Both the position numbers and the translations under genes were made by a program. Of a stretch of DNA of 64,000 nt, positions 50,697 to 64,000 are shown one piece after another. The notes under the pieces were generated by a model that worked only from the letters and a program-made list of their open reading frames with translations, had not been told where the DNA came from and made no database searches. How positions within the stretch are numbered: the stretch's first letter is position 1; every line of letters begins with the position of its first letter. Source of the DNA: Frankiales bacterium (lineage in GTDB: Bacteria > Actinomycetota > Actinomycetes > S36-B12 > CAIYMF01); assembly GCA_016125335.1 (NCBI GenBank), contig WGLY01000017.1, positions 124,001 to 188,000 on the forward strand. Reading direction: 5' to 3'.

Positions 50697-51207
50697 TCTC
50701 GACCGTGACGCTCGAGATGACCACCGGCTCCTTGGGCCGGTCCATCGCACCGGTGGGCACCGCGGCGATCGCGTCGACGACGGCCCGGCTCGGGGCGTCG
50801 GCCACCTCGCCGAAGATCGTGTGCTTGCGGTTGAGGTGCGGCGTGGGCACCACGGTGATGAAGAACTGCGAGCCGTTGGTGCCCGGCCCGGCGTTGGCCA
50901 TCGCGAGCAGGTAGGGCCGGTCGAACTGGAGCTCGGGGTGGATCTCGTCGGCGAAGGTGTAGCCCGGGCCGCCGGTGCCGGTGCCGAGCGGGTCGCCGCC
51001 CTGGATCATGAAGCCGGAGATCACCCGGTGGAAGACCACGCCGTCGTAGAGCGGGGCGGTGGACGCCGCGCCGGTGCGCGGGTCGCGCCACTCCTGCGAG
51101 CCGTCGGCGAGACCGACGAAGTTGCGCACCGTCTTGGGCGCGTGGTTCGGGAACAGCTCGAGTCGGATGTCGCCGTGGTTGGTGTGCAGCGTCGCGTAGG
51201 TGGTCAC
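50683..51207 (-). CDS. ppiA: Peptidyl-prolyl cis-trans isomerase, cyclophilin type
   Basis: A 174-residue cytoplasmic cyclophilin. The active-site Arg is in [15 protein letters not shown], followed by [20 protein letters not shown] and HTIFGEV, all as in the family. GTG start with GGAGGATG upstream. No signal peptide, so it is the cytosolic form near the origin, as in mycobacteria. Overlaps the rhomboid gene. Confidence 0.96.
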   Translation of the reverse strand: MTTYATLHTNHGDIRLELFPNHAPKTVRNFVGLADGSQEWRDPRTGAASTAPLYDGVVFHRVISGFMIQGGDPLGTGTGGPGYTFADEIHPELQFDRPYLLAMANAGPGTNGSQFFITVVPTPHLNRKHTIFGEVADAPSRAVVDAIAAVPTGAMDRPKEPVVISSVTVESVDA

Positions 51208-51280
51208 CTCGGCATCCTCCCATGCGGGCCCCGCTGCGCGAACCGACAGTGGGCCGCAGCGGCGTCCCGGGCCCGGCGGG

Positions 51281-52915
51281 TCAGTCGCGCGCGAGCAGCC
51301 CGGCGAGCTCCTCGGCGAGGACGTCGAGCACCTGCGGGCGCAGCCACACGCGGGTCATGCTGTGGTCGACGCCGGGCACCTCGCGCACGCGCAGCGAGCC
51401 GCGCGCCTCGAGCAGCGCGGTGCGCCGGCCGAGCCGGTCGCGCAGGTACTCCACGCCGTCGTCGCCCTCGGCGAAGACCAGGCTGACCGGCACGCGCCGC
51501 TCGGCGAGCTCGTCGAGCCAGACCCCGGCCGGCGGCCGCTGCCCGGCCTCGTCGGCGCGGTCCCACTCCCCAGCCGCGCAGCGGCGCCGGATGTCGGCGA
51601 TCTCGTCGCGACGCCGCTCGCGCGTCGTGGACATGAGGGCCTCGATCGGGTCGCCGCGCTGCCAGTACAGCTGCGCGTTGAGCGCCAGCACGGCGTCCGT
51701 GGGCTCGCGGCGGGCCACGTCGAGCGAGACCCAGGCGCCGGCGCACAGGCCGGAGAGCACCACCCGCTCGTAGCCCGCCCGGCGCAGCGCCGCGGCCGCC
51801 TCCCGGGCGTCCTCGCCGTGGTGCTCGTCGTAGGGGCGGCCGCTGGCGGCATCGAGGTGCGGGCTCTCGCCCCACCCGCGGAAGTCCACCCGGACGACGT
51901 CCTGCCCGCGCAGCGCGAGCTCGCGGGCGAACTCCACCCAGGCGCGACCCGGGCCGTGGCGCGGGTCGGACCCGCTGTCGAGCAGCAGGAGCACGTCGCG
52001 CGAGCGGGCCGGCCCGTGGGTGAGCACAGCGGCCAGCCGGTGCTCGCCCAGCGCCACGGCCTCCTCGACCACCTCGCCGCCTGCCCACGGGATCCGCGCC
52101 ACGGGCTCGCCGGGCGGCTCGACGCCGGGGTCGGCGGGCACCGCGGGCTCCGCCCGGGCGAACCAGGCCAGGATCGCGTCCACCGCCTCGACGCCCACCT
52201 CGGCGTCCTCGCTCGGCCGGTCGAGGAACCGGTCGTGCCCGGGGGTCGCCCGGTGCTCGACGTCGGCGCCGGTGGCGCGCAGCGCGTCGGCGAGCGCGTC
52301 CTGCGGGTGGACGTCGTCGCGGTCGAGCACGAGGGCGTGCGCGACGCCGGCGGGCGCGAGCGCGGCGAGGTCCAGGGCGGCCAGCCCCTCGAGCATCGGG
52401 GCGGGGAAGGTCCAGCCGCCCACCACCACCGAGCCCTCGGGCAGGCCGACGCCGTCGGGCACCGGGGTGCCGATGAGCGACAGCTCGCGCCGGTAGCGGC
52501 GACCGGCCGCGGCCGCCCAGAGCACGAGGGCGTCCACCGGCTCGCGACCCGCGGCGAGCTCCGCGATCGCGGCGCCCGCGCGCAGCCCCACGAGCGAGAG
52601 CCGCTCGGCCCCGGCCGCCCGCAGGGCGGCGAGCACCTCGGCCAGGGCGGCGGCGAGCTGCTCGGGGGTGGCGCGTCCGGTCTCCCCGCCGGCGTCGCCG
52701 GTGCCCGGGAGGTCGACGCGCACCGCGAGGTGCCCGGCCTCGGCCAGGCCCTCGGCCAGCGCGCGCAGCGTGCGGTGCGACGTCGAGGACTCGTAGCCCA
52801 GCGCGGGCACGAGCACCGCCACCGAGCCGGTGGGCACTGCCGGCACGGACACCTGGAGCGCCACGACGCCGAGCGACGTGCTCGCCCACAGGGCCACGGG
52901 CTCGCGGGTCGGCAT
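51281..52915 (-). CDS. Protein with two tandem alpha/beta-hydrolase domains
   Basis: A 544-residue protein made of two alpha/beta-hydrolase units. The first (about 1-260) has [24 protein letters not shown] and an elbow LVGLRAGAA whose nucleophile place (residue 112) is Arg, so it is probably inactive. The second (about 290-540) has [10 protein letters not shown], the elbow LSGLCAGAW with Cys391 in the nucleophile place, an Asp in [12 protein letters not shown] and a His in VPGVDHSMT. It resembles hydrolases found with exopolysaccharide systems, but that is weak. ATG start at 52915 after GGGAG; a GTG three codons earlier is possible. Substrate unknown. Confidence 0.8.
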   Translation of the reverse strand: MPTREPVALWASTSLGVVALQVSVPAVPTGSVAVLVPALGYESSTSHRTLRALAEGLAEAGHLAVRVDLPGTGDAGGETGRATPEQLAAALAEVLAALRAAGAERLSLVGLRAGAAIAELAAGREPVDALVLWAAAAGRRYRRELSLIGTPVPDGVGLPEGSVVVGGWTFPAPMLEGLAALDLAALAPAGVAHALVLDRDDVHPQDALADALRATGADVEHRATPGHDRFLDRPSEDAEVGVEAVDAILAWFARAEPAVPADPGVEPPGEPVARIPWAGGEVVEEAVALGEHRLAAVLTHGPARSRDVLLLLDSGSDPRHGPGRAWVEFARELALRGQDVVRVDFRGWGESPHLDAASGRPYDEHHGEDAREAAAALRRAGYERVVLSGLCAGAWVSLDVARREPTDAVLALNAQLYWQRGDPIEALMSTTRERRRDEIADIRRRCAAGEWDRADEAGQRPPAGVWLDELAERRVPVSLVFAEGDDGVEYLRDRLGRRTALLEARGSLRVREVPGVDHSMTRVWLRPQVLDVLAEELAGLLARD

Positions 52916-53007
52916 GACTCCCACCCTAGGCAGCGCGCGAGCGGGACGCCTCGGTCGAGCGGCCGGTCGGGCCGCGACGGACGCACGGCCCGGGACGGGT
53001 GGAGGGG

Positions 53008-53080
53008 TGGAGGCTAGGGGACTCGAACCCCTGACTTCTGCCTTGCAAAGGCAGCGCTCTACCAGCTGAGCTAAGCCCCC
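53008..53080 (-). tRNA. tRNA-Ala (anticodon TGC)
   Basis: The minus strand gives a 73-base tRNA: acceptor GGGGGCT paired with AGCCTCC, with the G3:U70 pair that identifies tRNA-Ala. The D arm is AGCTCAGCTGGTAGAGC, the anticodon stem-loop is CTGCCTTTGCAAGGCAG with TGC at 53047-53045, and the T loop is GTTCGAACC. Discriminator A; CCA not encoded. Confidence 0.98.
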
Positions 53081-53099
53081 CGGCGCGGGCGCGGGGCGC

Positions 53100-53225
53100 T
53101 CAGCGCAGGTCGGGTGCGGAGGTCGCCTCGGTCCAGAGGTCCTGCTCGGCCTGCGAGGCCGCGACCTGGCGGTAGATCACGTAGCCCGCGGCGGCGAGCG
53201 CGGCGAGCACGAGGAGCTTCTTCAC
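53100..53225 (-). CDS. DLW-39 family small protein
   Basis: A 41-residue protein that begins MKKLLVLAALAAAGYVIYRQ, a single hydrophobic helix, and ends EQDLWTEATSAPDLR, containing the DLW triplet after which the actinobacterial family is named. Length and position, between the tRNA-Ile and tRNA-Ala genes near gyrA, match. GTG start with GGGAGG nine bases upstream. Function unknown. Confidence 0.92.
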   Translation of the reverse strand: MKKLLVLAALAAAGYVIYRQVAASQAEQDLWTEATSAPDLR

Positions 53226-53273
53226 GGTTCCTGCCTCCCGGCGTCACGCGGGTGCTGGGCCTGGATCGGACGG

Positions 53274-53348
53274 TGGGCCTAGATGGACTTGAACCATCGA
53301 CCTCTTCCTTATCAGGGAAGCGCTCTAACCGAGCTGAGCTATAGGCCC
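53274..53348 (-). tRNA. tRNA-Ile (anticodon GAT)
   Basis: A 75-base tRNA on the minus strand: acceptor GGGCCTA paired with TAGGCCC, D arm AGCTCAGCTCGGTTAGAGC, anticodon stem-loop CTTCCCTGATAAGGAAG with GAT at 53313-53311, T loop GTTCAAGTC, discriminator A. CCA not encoded. It heads the tRNA-Ile, DLW-39, tRNA-Ala group downstream of gyrA. Confidence 0.98.
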
Positions 53349-53451
53349 GTGGTGCCGGAGCAGGGTACCCCAGGGCCGCCGACCCGCCCAAACCGTCCCC
53401 CGGCGTCCGCACCGGGGCACCGGACGGAGTCCGGGGCCGTGACCTGCGGGG

Positions 53452-54240
53452 TCAGGCGTCCTCGGAGAGGGTCACCTCGACCCCGCCGGTGAGCCCGACG
53501 GAGAGGTTGTAGAGGAACGCGAAGAGCGTCGCGAGCGCGGACCACAGCACGATCTCGATCGCCGTGAGCACCAGCGCCACGCCCATCACGCGGCTGAAGC
53601 CCACGAGCGCGAGGAAGTCGAACGACGTGGTGCCCGAGCCGGCGATGTCGTTGACGGTGCGCCCGATGGTGGAGAACACCTGGGTGACGTCGAGGGTCCA
53701 CCACAGCAGCGCCGTGGCGACGAGCAGCACGATGCCGATGGACACCGAGAGCATGAACGCGGTCTTCATGACCGACCACGGGTCGAGCCGCGTGACCAGC
53801 AGGCGGGCCCGGCGCGGGCCGCTCGGCCGGGCGGCCGGGGCGGCCACCGTGGCGGCGGCGGCGCCCGAGCCGGAGCGGGCGTCGGCGACGGCCGCGGGGC
53901 GCGCGGCCGGGGGCACGCTCACCGGGTCGACGGTGCGCGCGGCCGGGGGCCGGCCGGCGGCGGGCTCGGGCGGGGCCGCGGGCCGGGCCGGCGCCGAGGC
54001 GCCGTCGGTCGTCGGCGTGGCACCGGGCTTGGCCGGCTTGGCCTGCGCCGGCTTGGGCCCGGCGGGCTTGGCGGCAGCGGGCTTGGCCGGGGACGGTGCG
54101 GCCGGGCGCTCGTCGTCGGGCGCGGTCACCACGGGGTGCTCGCGGGTCTCGTCGGGCGCGTCCGTCGTCGACGTCGCACCCGACCCGCCGCCGGCGGGTC
54201 CGGTCCCCGTCGGGCGCGACACGTTCGGTTCGGTGGCCAC
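53452..54240 (-). CDS. DUF3566 transmembrane protein
   Basis: A 262-residue protein: a long Pro/Ala/Lys-rich disordered N-terminus (about 1-140, with repeats like KPAxAKPA), then the DUF3566 domain (about 145-262) with RLLVTRLDPWSVMKTAFMLS and two membrane helices (about 161-183 and 215-240). It always follows gyrA in actinobacteria (CwsA-neighbour region); in mycobacteria it is annotated only as a membrane protein. GTG start 12 bases after the gyrA stop, so cotranscription is very likely. Role unknown. Confidence 0.93.
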   Translation of the reverse strand: MATEPNVSRPTGTGPAGGGSGATSTTDAPDETREHPVVTAPDDERPAAPSPAKPAAAKPAGPKPAQAKPAKPGATPTTDGASAPARPAAPPEPAAGRPPAARTVDPVSVPPAARPAAVADARSGSGAAAATVAAPAARPSGPRRARLLVTRLDPWSVMKTAFMLSVSIGIVLLVATALLWWTLDVTQVFSTIGRTVNDIAGSGTTSFDFLALVGFSRVMGVALVLTAIEIVLWSALATLFAFLYNLSVGLTGGVEVTLSEDA

Positions 54241-54252
54241 CGATGCCGCTCC

Positions 54253-56910
<2,658 letters not shown>

Positions 56911-56961
56911 GCTCGTCCTTCGTCGTACGTCGGAAGCTCGGACCGCTCGGCGTACGAGCCG

Positions 56962-58938
<1,977 letters not shown>

Positions 58939-59350
58939 GCAGTGACCCCTGTCGTCGTGCGCGCGCCGCACGGGCGCGCTGCCAGCCGTGCCGTCCGGGC
59001 CCCGAGGGGCCGGTCGCCGGGAGGACCCGGGACGTGCGACCGGCCGGGGCGCAGGCATGCGACGCGGCGGCGGTGCGGACCGCGACCGTGGGGGTCGCGC
59101 GACCGGACCGGAACCGCCTGCCGGAGCCCCGGAGAACCGGCCCTCATCCTACCGTGAGCGGCGCCCTGGGCCGCTCCGGACACCCTCCGTGAGTGGGGAT
59201 ATGTCGGCGGGGTCCCGGCGCCTGTGGGCGGGGCGGGTGCGGCGTCCAGCACGGGTCGGCCCGGCGGTGACGCTCCCGGCGGGGCGAGCCTAGCCGGGGA
59301 GGGCCCCACCCGGGTGCGGGTTGCGGCGGCCGGGGGTCGGACGGGAGGCG
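58939..59350 (-). promoter_or_regulatory. gyrB upstream region (412 bases, no gene)
   Basis: I see no gene here. The best -10 box on the minus strand is TAGGAT (59151-59146), which would give a leader of about 200 bases. Just upstream of it GAGCGGC and GCCGCTC (59156-59176) form a seven-bp dyad over the spacer, and in the leader CGCGACC and GGTCGCG (59081-59099) can form a hairpin. Gyrase promoters are usually controlled by supercoiling; whether these dyads matter is unknown. No clear -35 is seen. Confidence 0.4.
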
Positions 59351-59947
59351 TCAGCCGTAGGTGTCGCGCGGGCCCCGGCCCTTCACGTGCAGCCGCCCGT
59401 GCCGCCAGGAGGGCGCCGCCGGGCCGAGCACGCTGATGTCGCGCACCGCGCCGGCGCCGAGCTCGGCGTCGATGCGGGTGCGCAGCGTGGGGAGCATGTA
59501 CTGCAGCGTGGTGGCCCAGGCGCTGGAGTCCGCGCGCAGCACGAGCAGCAGCCCGCGCCCGTCGGGCGCGGGCTCGAAGGTCTCCACCCGCACGTGCTCG
59601 GCGACGTCCGGCCCCACGATCTCCGCCCAGCGGCCGGTGAGGCCCCCGGCCGCGGTCGGCTGCTCCCAGCCGCGCTCGCGCAGCAGCCGCTGCACCGAGT
59701 CGCCGAGGGTGAGCGGGTCGCGCCCGTCCGGCCGGGCGCCGCTGCGCTGCTCGCGGTCCTCGGGACGACGCCGGGCCCCCGGGCGCGCGGCGGCACCGGC
59801 GGCGCGGCTGGCCGCCCGGGCCCGCGCCAGCGCCTCCTTCGCCGCGTCCGCACCGGTGGGGCCCGCCGTGTCCGCGCCGTCCGTGCCGGTCGCGGCGTCG
59901 GTGGCGTCCGCGGCGTCCGTGCCGGAAGGTTCCTCGCGCTCAGTCAC
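59351..59947 (-). CDS. dciA: DciA family protein (DUF721), replicative helicase loader
   Basis: A 198-residue protein. A disordered Ala/Asp/Thr-rich N-terminus (about 1-75) precedes the DUF721 domain (about 78-190) with [37 protein letters not shown] and the C-terminal [20 protein letters not shown], as in DciA proteins that help load DnaB at the origin. The GTG start overlaps the recF stop by eight bases. Position after recF and before gyrB is the standard actinobacterial one. Confidence 0.94.
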   Translation of the reverse strand: MTEREEPSGTDAADATDAATGTDGADTAGPTGADAAKEALARARAASRAAGAAARPGARRRPEDREQRSGARPDGRDPLTLGDSVQRLLRERGWEQPTAAGGLTGRWAEIVGPDVAEHVRVETFEPAPDGRGLLLVLRADSSAWATTLQYMLPTLRTRIDAELGAGAVRDISVLGPAAPSWRHGRLHVKGRGPRDTYG

Positions 59948-61103
59948 GGCGCACCGTGCCCTCGGCCACCGTCACCCGGTCGCCGTCCAGCGCGGCGGGC
60001 ACGTCGGCCTCGACCGCCGCGGTCACCAGCACCTGCTCGGCGGAGGACACCAGCGCGGCGAGCCGGTCTCGGCGCCCGGCGTCGAGCTCGGAGAAGACGT
60101 CGTCGAGCACGAGCACCGGCTCGGCCGACTCCGAGCCGTCGCTGCGCAGCAGCTCGTACGACGCGAGCCGCAGGGCGAGGGCGAACGACCACGACTCCCC
60201 ATGGGAGGCATAGCCTTTCGCCGGCCGGGGGCCGAGCGCCAGCACGAGGTCGTCGCGGTGCGGGCCCACGAGCGAGACCCCGCGGTCGAGCTCGTCGCGG
60301 CGGCGCTCCTCGATCCGGGCGGCCATCACCTCTGCGAGCACCGCACGGTCCGGCGGCAGCGCTGAGACGCCGTCCGGGGCGGCGGGACCGGCGCCCAGCG
60401 ACGAGGAGTACTCGAGGCCGGCCGGCCCGGCCCCCGCGCTCACCGCGTCGTAGGCGGATGCGACGAGCGGGCCGAGGGCGCCCACGAGCTCGATCCGGGC
60501 CGCGAGCAGCTCGGCCCCGGCTGCCACGAGGTGGGAGTCCCACACCTCGAGGGTGTGCATCACCTCGGCCGCCGACGATCCGCCCCGGCGCGCGCCGTAG
60601 GCGGTCTTGAGCAGGGCGTTGCGCTGCTTGAGGACGCGCTCGTAGTCCGCGCGCACCCCGGCCATGCGCGGTGCGCGGGCCACCACGAGGTCGTCGAGGA
60701 ACCGGCGCCGCTCGGACGGGTCGCCCTTCACCAGGGCGAGGTCCTCGGGGGCGAAGAGGACCGTGCGCAGCAGGCCGAGCACCTCGCGCGGGCGCGGCAC
60801 GGGAGAGCGGTTGATGCGCGCGCGGTTGGCCCGGCCGGGGTTGATCTCGATCTCCACCAGCGCCGAGCGCACGTCGCGCGTGATCGCGGCGCGCACGACG
60901 GCGCGCTCGGCGCCGGTGCGCACCAGCGGGGCGTCGGTGGCGACCCGGTGGCTGCCCAGCGTGGCGACGTAGCCGAGGGCCTCGACCAGGTTCGTCTTGC
61001 CCTGGCCGTTACGGCCGAGGAACGAGGTGACGCCGGGCCGCAGCTCGAGGTCGACCTGGGCGTAGCTGCGGAAGTCGGTGAGCGAGAGGGCGGTGACGTG
61101 CAC
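59940..61103 (-). CDS. recF: DNA replication/repair protein RecF
   Basis: A 387-residue SMC-like ATPase that helps load RecA at gaps. [20 protein letters not shown] is the canonical start, Walker A is GRNGQGKT (residues 30-37), the signature motif lies near [20 protein letters not shown], and Walker B is [15 protein letters not shown] at 61103 gives the family N-terminus; the longer open frame upstream is the shadow of dnaN. It is 29 bases behind dnaN, with no gnd gene between as found in Streptomyces. Confidence 0.96.
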   Translation of the reverse strand: MHVTALSLTDFRSYAQVDLELRPGVTSFLGRNGQGKTNLVEALGYVATLGSHRVATDAPLVRTGAERAVVRAAITRDVRSALVEIEINPGRANRARINRSPVPRPREVLGLLRTVLFAPEDLALVKGDPSERRRFLDDLVVARAPRMAGVRADYERVLKQRNALLKTAYGARRGGSSAAEVMHTLEVWDSHLVAAGAELLAARIELVGALGPLVASAYDAVSAGAGPAGLEYSSSLGAGPAAPDGVSALPPDRAVLAEVMAARIEERRRDELDRGVSLVGPHRDDLVLALGPRPAKGYASHGESWSFALALRLASYELLRSDGSESAEPVLVLDDVFSELDAGRRDRLAALVSSAEQVLVTAAVEADVPAALDGDRVTVAEGTVRRD

Positions 61104-61132
61104 GTGGTCGGCAGGCTCGGGTGGCTGGCGCG

Positions 61133-62251
61133 TCAGCCCGAGAGGCGGACCGGCATGAGCAGGTAGCGGTAGGTGGAGCCCGAGTCGCCGCCGGGCGTGA
61201 GCACCGCCGGGCGGGTGGAGGAGGTGAACGACAGACGGGTGGAGGCGTCGTCGAGCGCCCCGAGCCCGTCGAGCAGGTACTGCGGGTTGAACGCGATCTC
61301 GATCGGGTCGCCGTCGATCGAGCACTCCACCGCCTCGCTGGCCTGGGCCTCGTCGCCGGCGCCCGCGCGCAGCTCGACCTCGCCGTCGGAGAACGCCAGG
61401 CGCACCGGGGTGTTGCGCTCGGCCACCAGGGCGACGCGCTTGACGGCGTCGACGAGGGACGCGGTCTCGACGATGGCCACGGACGCCGACTCGCTGGGCA
61501 GCAGCGCGCGGTACTTGGGGAACTCGCCGTCGAGCAGGCGCGAGGTGGTGCGCCGGCCGTCGCCCTCGAACCCCATGAGCCCGTCGCCCGCGCCGGAGCT
61601 GGCCAGCGCGAGGTGGACGGAGTCGCAGTGGCCGAGCGACTTCGCGGTCTCGGCGAGGGTGCGGGCCGGGATGAGCGCGGTGGCGTCGAGGCCGGCGTGC
61701 TCGGGGCTCCAGGTGAACTCGCGCACGGCGAGCCGGTAGCGGTCGGTGGCGGCCAGCGTGATCGTGGAGTCGGCGATCTCGACGCGGATGCCGGTGAGCG
61801 TGGGCAGCGTGTCGTCGCGCCCGGCGGCCACGGCCACCTGGGCCACGGCCGCCGCGAACACCGAGCCCTCGACCGAGCCCGAGGAGCCCGGCATGTCCGG
61901 CAGCGTGGGGTAGTCCTCGACCGGCAGCGTGGGGAGCGTGAACGACGAGCGGCCGCAGCGCACCTCGACCCGGCTGCCCTCCGAGGTGAGCGTGACCGGG
62001 GCCGCCGGCAGGGCGCGGGCGATGTCGGCGAGCAGCCGGCCGGACACCAGCACCCGCCCCGGCTCGTCGACGTCGGCCGGCACCGCCACGCGGGCGGACA
62101 CCTCGTAGTCGAAGCTCGAGAGCGTGAGGCCGCCGGGGGCGGCGTCGACCAGGAGCCCGGCCAGCATCGGCATCGACGGGCGCGAGGGCAGGGTGCGCGC
62201 CGCCCACGCCACGGCTTCGGCGAGGACGTCGCGCTCGAGCCGGAACTTCAC
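61133..62251 (-). CDS. dnaN: DNA polymerase III sliding clamp (beta subunit)
   Basis: A 372-residue clamp with three topologically similar domains (about 1-120, 125-250 and 252-372). The start [20 protein letters not shown] and the end [14 protein letters not shown], with the LMPVRL motif that forms part of the protein-binding pocket, are typical. GTG start preceded by AGGAGAG. It lies right behind oriC and before recF. Confidence 0.98.
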   Translation of the reverse strand: MKFRLERDVLAEAVAWAARTLPSRPSMPMLAGLLVDAAPGGLTLSSFDYEVSARVAVPADVDEPGRVLVSGRLLADIARALPAAPVTLTSEGSRVEVRCGRSSFTLPTLPVEDYPTLPDMPGSSGSVEGSVFAAAVAQVAVAAGRDDTLPTLTGIRVEIADSTITLAATDRYRLAVREFTWSPEHAGLDATALIPARTLAETAKSLGHCDSVHLALASSGAGDGLMGFEGDGRRTTSRLLDGEFPKYRALLPSESASVAIVETASLVDAVKRVALVAERNTPVRLAFSDGEVELRAGAGDEAQASEAVECSIDGDPIEIAFNPQYLLDGLGALDDASTRLSFTSSTRPAVLTPGGDSGSTYRYLLMPVRLSG

Positions 62252-62611
62252 GTCGGGTCTCTCCTGTCGGTGACGGGACCTGCGGGCCGTGCGAGGACCC
62301 GGACTCGCGCGCGGGCGCGTCGTGCCGGTCGTCGTACGCGGGGGTCATGCTTCCACGCACCACCCACCCGCGGACAGACGGCACCCCGAGGCGGTGGGCG
62401 CGTCGGCGGGAACCGGGGGCGCGGGCACCACCGCGGGAGGACGCCGCACGCCCGCGACCGGGACGCCCGAGCCGGGTCCGGCGGTGCCGCTGGGCCGGGT
62501 GGGTGAGGCGACGACGCCGGTGGGCGAGGGCGACCACGCAGGGTGTCGGGGGAGCCGGGTCGGGCGGTGGACCGGTGCCCGCGCGGGGCTCCGCCCCCAG
62601 GCCGGCACCGC

Positions 62612-62910
62612 CGGTCCACAGGTCGGGGCGGGGTGGAGGCTCGTGGAGGAACTCCTGGTGTTCTTACTCCCGTGGTCGTCATAGGGGCTGGGGATCCTGT
62701 GGACAACCCGCGTCGGCGCAGGTCGCACGGCGCGTCGTCGTCCCGGCCGGGCTGTGGACCGCCGTGGGGACACCCGGGGGCGACGGGGGACGGCGGCCCG
62801 CACGGGCGGCCGGTCCGGCGTGCGTCCCCGGTCGTCCACGGCGTCGCCCGCAGGTTGTCCACGGCGTCGTCCCCAGCCGACCCTCGAGGTCGTCCCCAGG
62901 GTTATCCACA
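62612..62910. other. Chromosomal replication origin oriC
   Basis: The 782-base gap between dnaA and dnaN has no gene. It holds a cluster of DnaA boxes. Two are perfect: TGTGGACAA at 62698-62706 (reverse of TTGTCCACA) and TTATCCACA at 62902-62910. One is 8/9: TTGTCCACG at 62855-62863. Weaker 7/9 sites are CGGTCCACA at 62612-62620, its reverse at 62753-62761, TCGTCCACG at 62832-62840 and TCGTCCCCA at 62867-62875 and 62890-62898. The least GC-rich stretch, about 62648-62698 (with TTCTTACTCC), is the best candidate for the unwinding element. Bounds are approximate. Confidence 0.9.
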
Positions 62911-63033
62911 GGTTGTGAACGCAGCCGGTGACGACCGGCCGGGGGGCGGTGACGGCGTGTGTCCGGCCGCGGACCGCGCGGGACGTCGCGCCCGGGACCT
63001 GCGGAGCCGGGGCGGATCGGTGCGGGACGGGGG

Positions 63034-64000
63034 TCAGGCCTGGCGCGCGGTGCTCTTGATGCGCGCGGTGAGGTCGGTGACCTGGTTGTAGAGCGAGCGA
63101 CGCTCGGCCATGAGCTGGCGGATCTTGCGGTCGGCGTGCATCACGGTGGTGTGGTCGCGGCCGCCGAAGGCCTGGCCGATCTTGGGCAGCGAGAGGTCGG
63201 TGAGCTCCCGGCACAGGTACATCGCGATCTGGCGCGCCGTGACGAGCACCCGCGAGCGCGAGGAGCCGCAGAGGTCGTCGACCGAGACGCCGAAGTAGGC
63301 GGCCGTCTGCATCATGATGATCGACGAGGTGATCTCGGGGCCGGCCTGGTCGGTGATGAGGTCCTTGAGCACGACCTCGGCGAGGGGGAGGTCGACCGGC
63401 TGGCGGTTGAGGCTCGCGAACGCGGTGACGCGGATGAGGGCGCCCTCGAGCTCGCGGATGTTGGTCGAGATCTTCGAGGCGATGAACTCGAGGACCTCAG
63501 GCGGGGCGGAGAGCCGCTCCTGCGCGGACTTCTTGCGCAGGATGGCGATGCGGGTCTCGAGGTCGGGCGGCTGCACGTCGGTGATGAGGCCCCACTCGAA
63601 CCGCGAGCGCATGCGGTCCTCGAAGTCCTGCAGCTGCTTGGGCGGCAGGTCGCTGGTGACCACGATCTGCTTGTTCGCGTTGTGCAGCGTGTTGAACGTG
63701 TGGAAGAACTCCTCCTGCGTCTGCACCTTGCCCGACAGGAACTGGATGTCGTCGACGAGCAGGACGTCGACGTCGCGGTAGCGGCGCTGGAACGCCGCGG
63801 CCTTGTCGTCGCGGATGGAGTTGATGAACTCGTTGGTGAACTCCTCGGAGCTCACGTAGCGCACCCTCGACCCCGCGTAGAGGGTGCGGGCGTAGTGGCC
63901 GATGGCGTGCAGCAGGTGGGTCTTGCCGAGGCCGGACTCCCCGTAGACGAACAGCGGGTTGTAGGCCTTCGCCGGCTGCTCGGCCACCGCGACGGCGGCC
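63034..64000 (-). CDS. dnaA: Chromosomal replication initiator DnaA, partial
   Basis: The C-terminal 322 residues or so are present; the N-terminal part lies past the right edge. The AAA+ domain shows Walker [10 protein letters not shown] and Walker [11 protein letters not shown], then RSRFEWGL (arginine finger region). Domain IV, which reads the DnaA box, has [20 protein letters not shown] and [12 protein letters not shown]. All residues needed for ATP and DNA binding in this part are conserved. It is followed directly by oriC and dnaN, all leftward. Confidence 0.98.
   Translation of the reverse strand, partial: AAVAVAEQPAKAYNPLFVYGESGLGKTHLLHAIGHYARTLYAGSRVRYVSSEEFTNEFINSIRDDKAAAFQRRYRDVDVLLVDDIQFLSGKVQTQEEFFHTFNTLHNANKQIVVTSDLPPKQLQDFEDRMRSRFEWGLITDVQPPDLETRIAILRKKSAQERLSAPPEVLEFIASKISTNIRELEGALIRVTAFASLNRQPVDLPLAEVVLKDLITDQAGPEITSSIIMMQTAAYFGVSVDDLCGSSRSRVLVTARQIAMYLCRELTDLSLPKIGQAFGGRDHTTVMHADRKIRQLMAERRSLYNQVTDLTARIKSTARQA

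Noticed and set aside
58939-59058. A 40-codon N-terminal extension of gyrB
   Set aside because: The extension is Pro/Arg/Gly-rich, and GTG at 58938 gives the normal GyrB N-terminus.
61104-62537. Upstream extension of the recF frame through dnaN
   Set aside because: The extended frame lies in another phase over dnaN; the GTG at 61103 gives the canonical RecF start.

Overview
The window is a 64 kb, very GC-rich piece of an actinobacterial chromosome next to the replication origin. The evidence is the block dnaA (partial, right edge) - oriC - dnaN - recF - dciA - gyrB - gyrA - DUF3566 - tRNA-Ile - DLW-39 - tRNA-Ala, then ppiA, a rhomboid, crgA, a class E sortase, a PabA/TrpG amidotransferase and the pknB-pbpA-rodA-pstP-fhaB-fhaA cluster, all in the usual actinobacterial order. 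GTG starts are very common, many neighbours overlap by 4 to 8 bases, and several genes look leaderless. A bacterial proteasome activator (Bpa), a SEC-C protein of the DUF5926 type and the mycothiol-synthase-like tandem GNAT proteins also fit Actinomycetes. The sequence does not fix the genus. No insertion sequence, prophage, CRISPR array or other clear sign of recent transfer was seen.

Layout, left to right. 1-4.6 kb: a leftward operon of a biotin-dependent acyl-CoA carboxylase (beta, then alpha subunit) and an AtuA/DUF1446 protein, with a 31-bp dyad in front. 4.7-7.9 kb: rightward moeA-like gene, K+ channel with RCK domain, quinone oxidoreductase. 7.9-10.5 kb: two tandem GNAT paralogues and a SET-domain methyltransferase. 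10.7-17.4 kb: bpa, serS, a DUF2510 membrane protein, GNAT, amidase, HAD phosphatase. 17.5-21.2 kb: a c-di-AMP (ydaO-type) riboswitch in front of a secreted NlpC/P60 hydrolase, then a copper operon csoR-copZ-copA with a CsoR operator placed exactly between -35 and -10. 21.2-24.5 kb: pheA and a DUF4446 gene leftward, a pore-loop membrane protein and a GDT1-type exporter rightward. 24.5-25.0 kb: gene-free, with a well-formed leftward promoter and hairpins that suggest a small RNA. 25.0-38.6 kb: housekeeping and accessory enzymes and transporters, including Fpg/Nei behind a 55-bp near-perfect palindrome, an NhaA-thioredoxin fusion and an HxlR-peroxiredoxin fusion divergent from an MFS transporter.

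38.6-48.4 kb: tRNA-Leu, then the rightward cell-wall growth and division signalling cluster (FHA proteins, PP2C phosphatase, SEDS polymerase, class B PBP, PASTA kinase), with the leftward PabA/sortase group and rightward crgA beyond it. 48.5-53.3 kb: thiolase, rhomboid protease, cyclophilin, tandem alpha/beta hydrolase, tRNAs. 53.4-64 kb: the replication and gyrase genes, all leftward, that is co-oriented with the fork leaving oriC (about 62.6-62.9 kb). The ribosomal protein L34 side of the origin lies outside the window.
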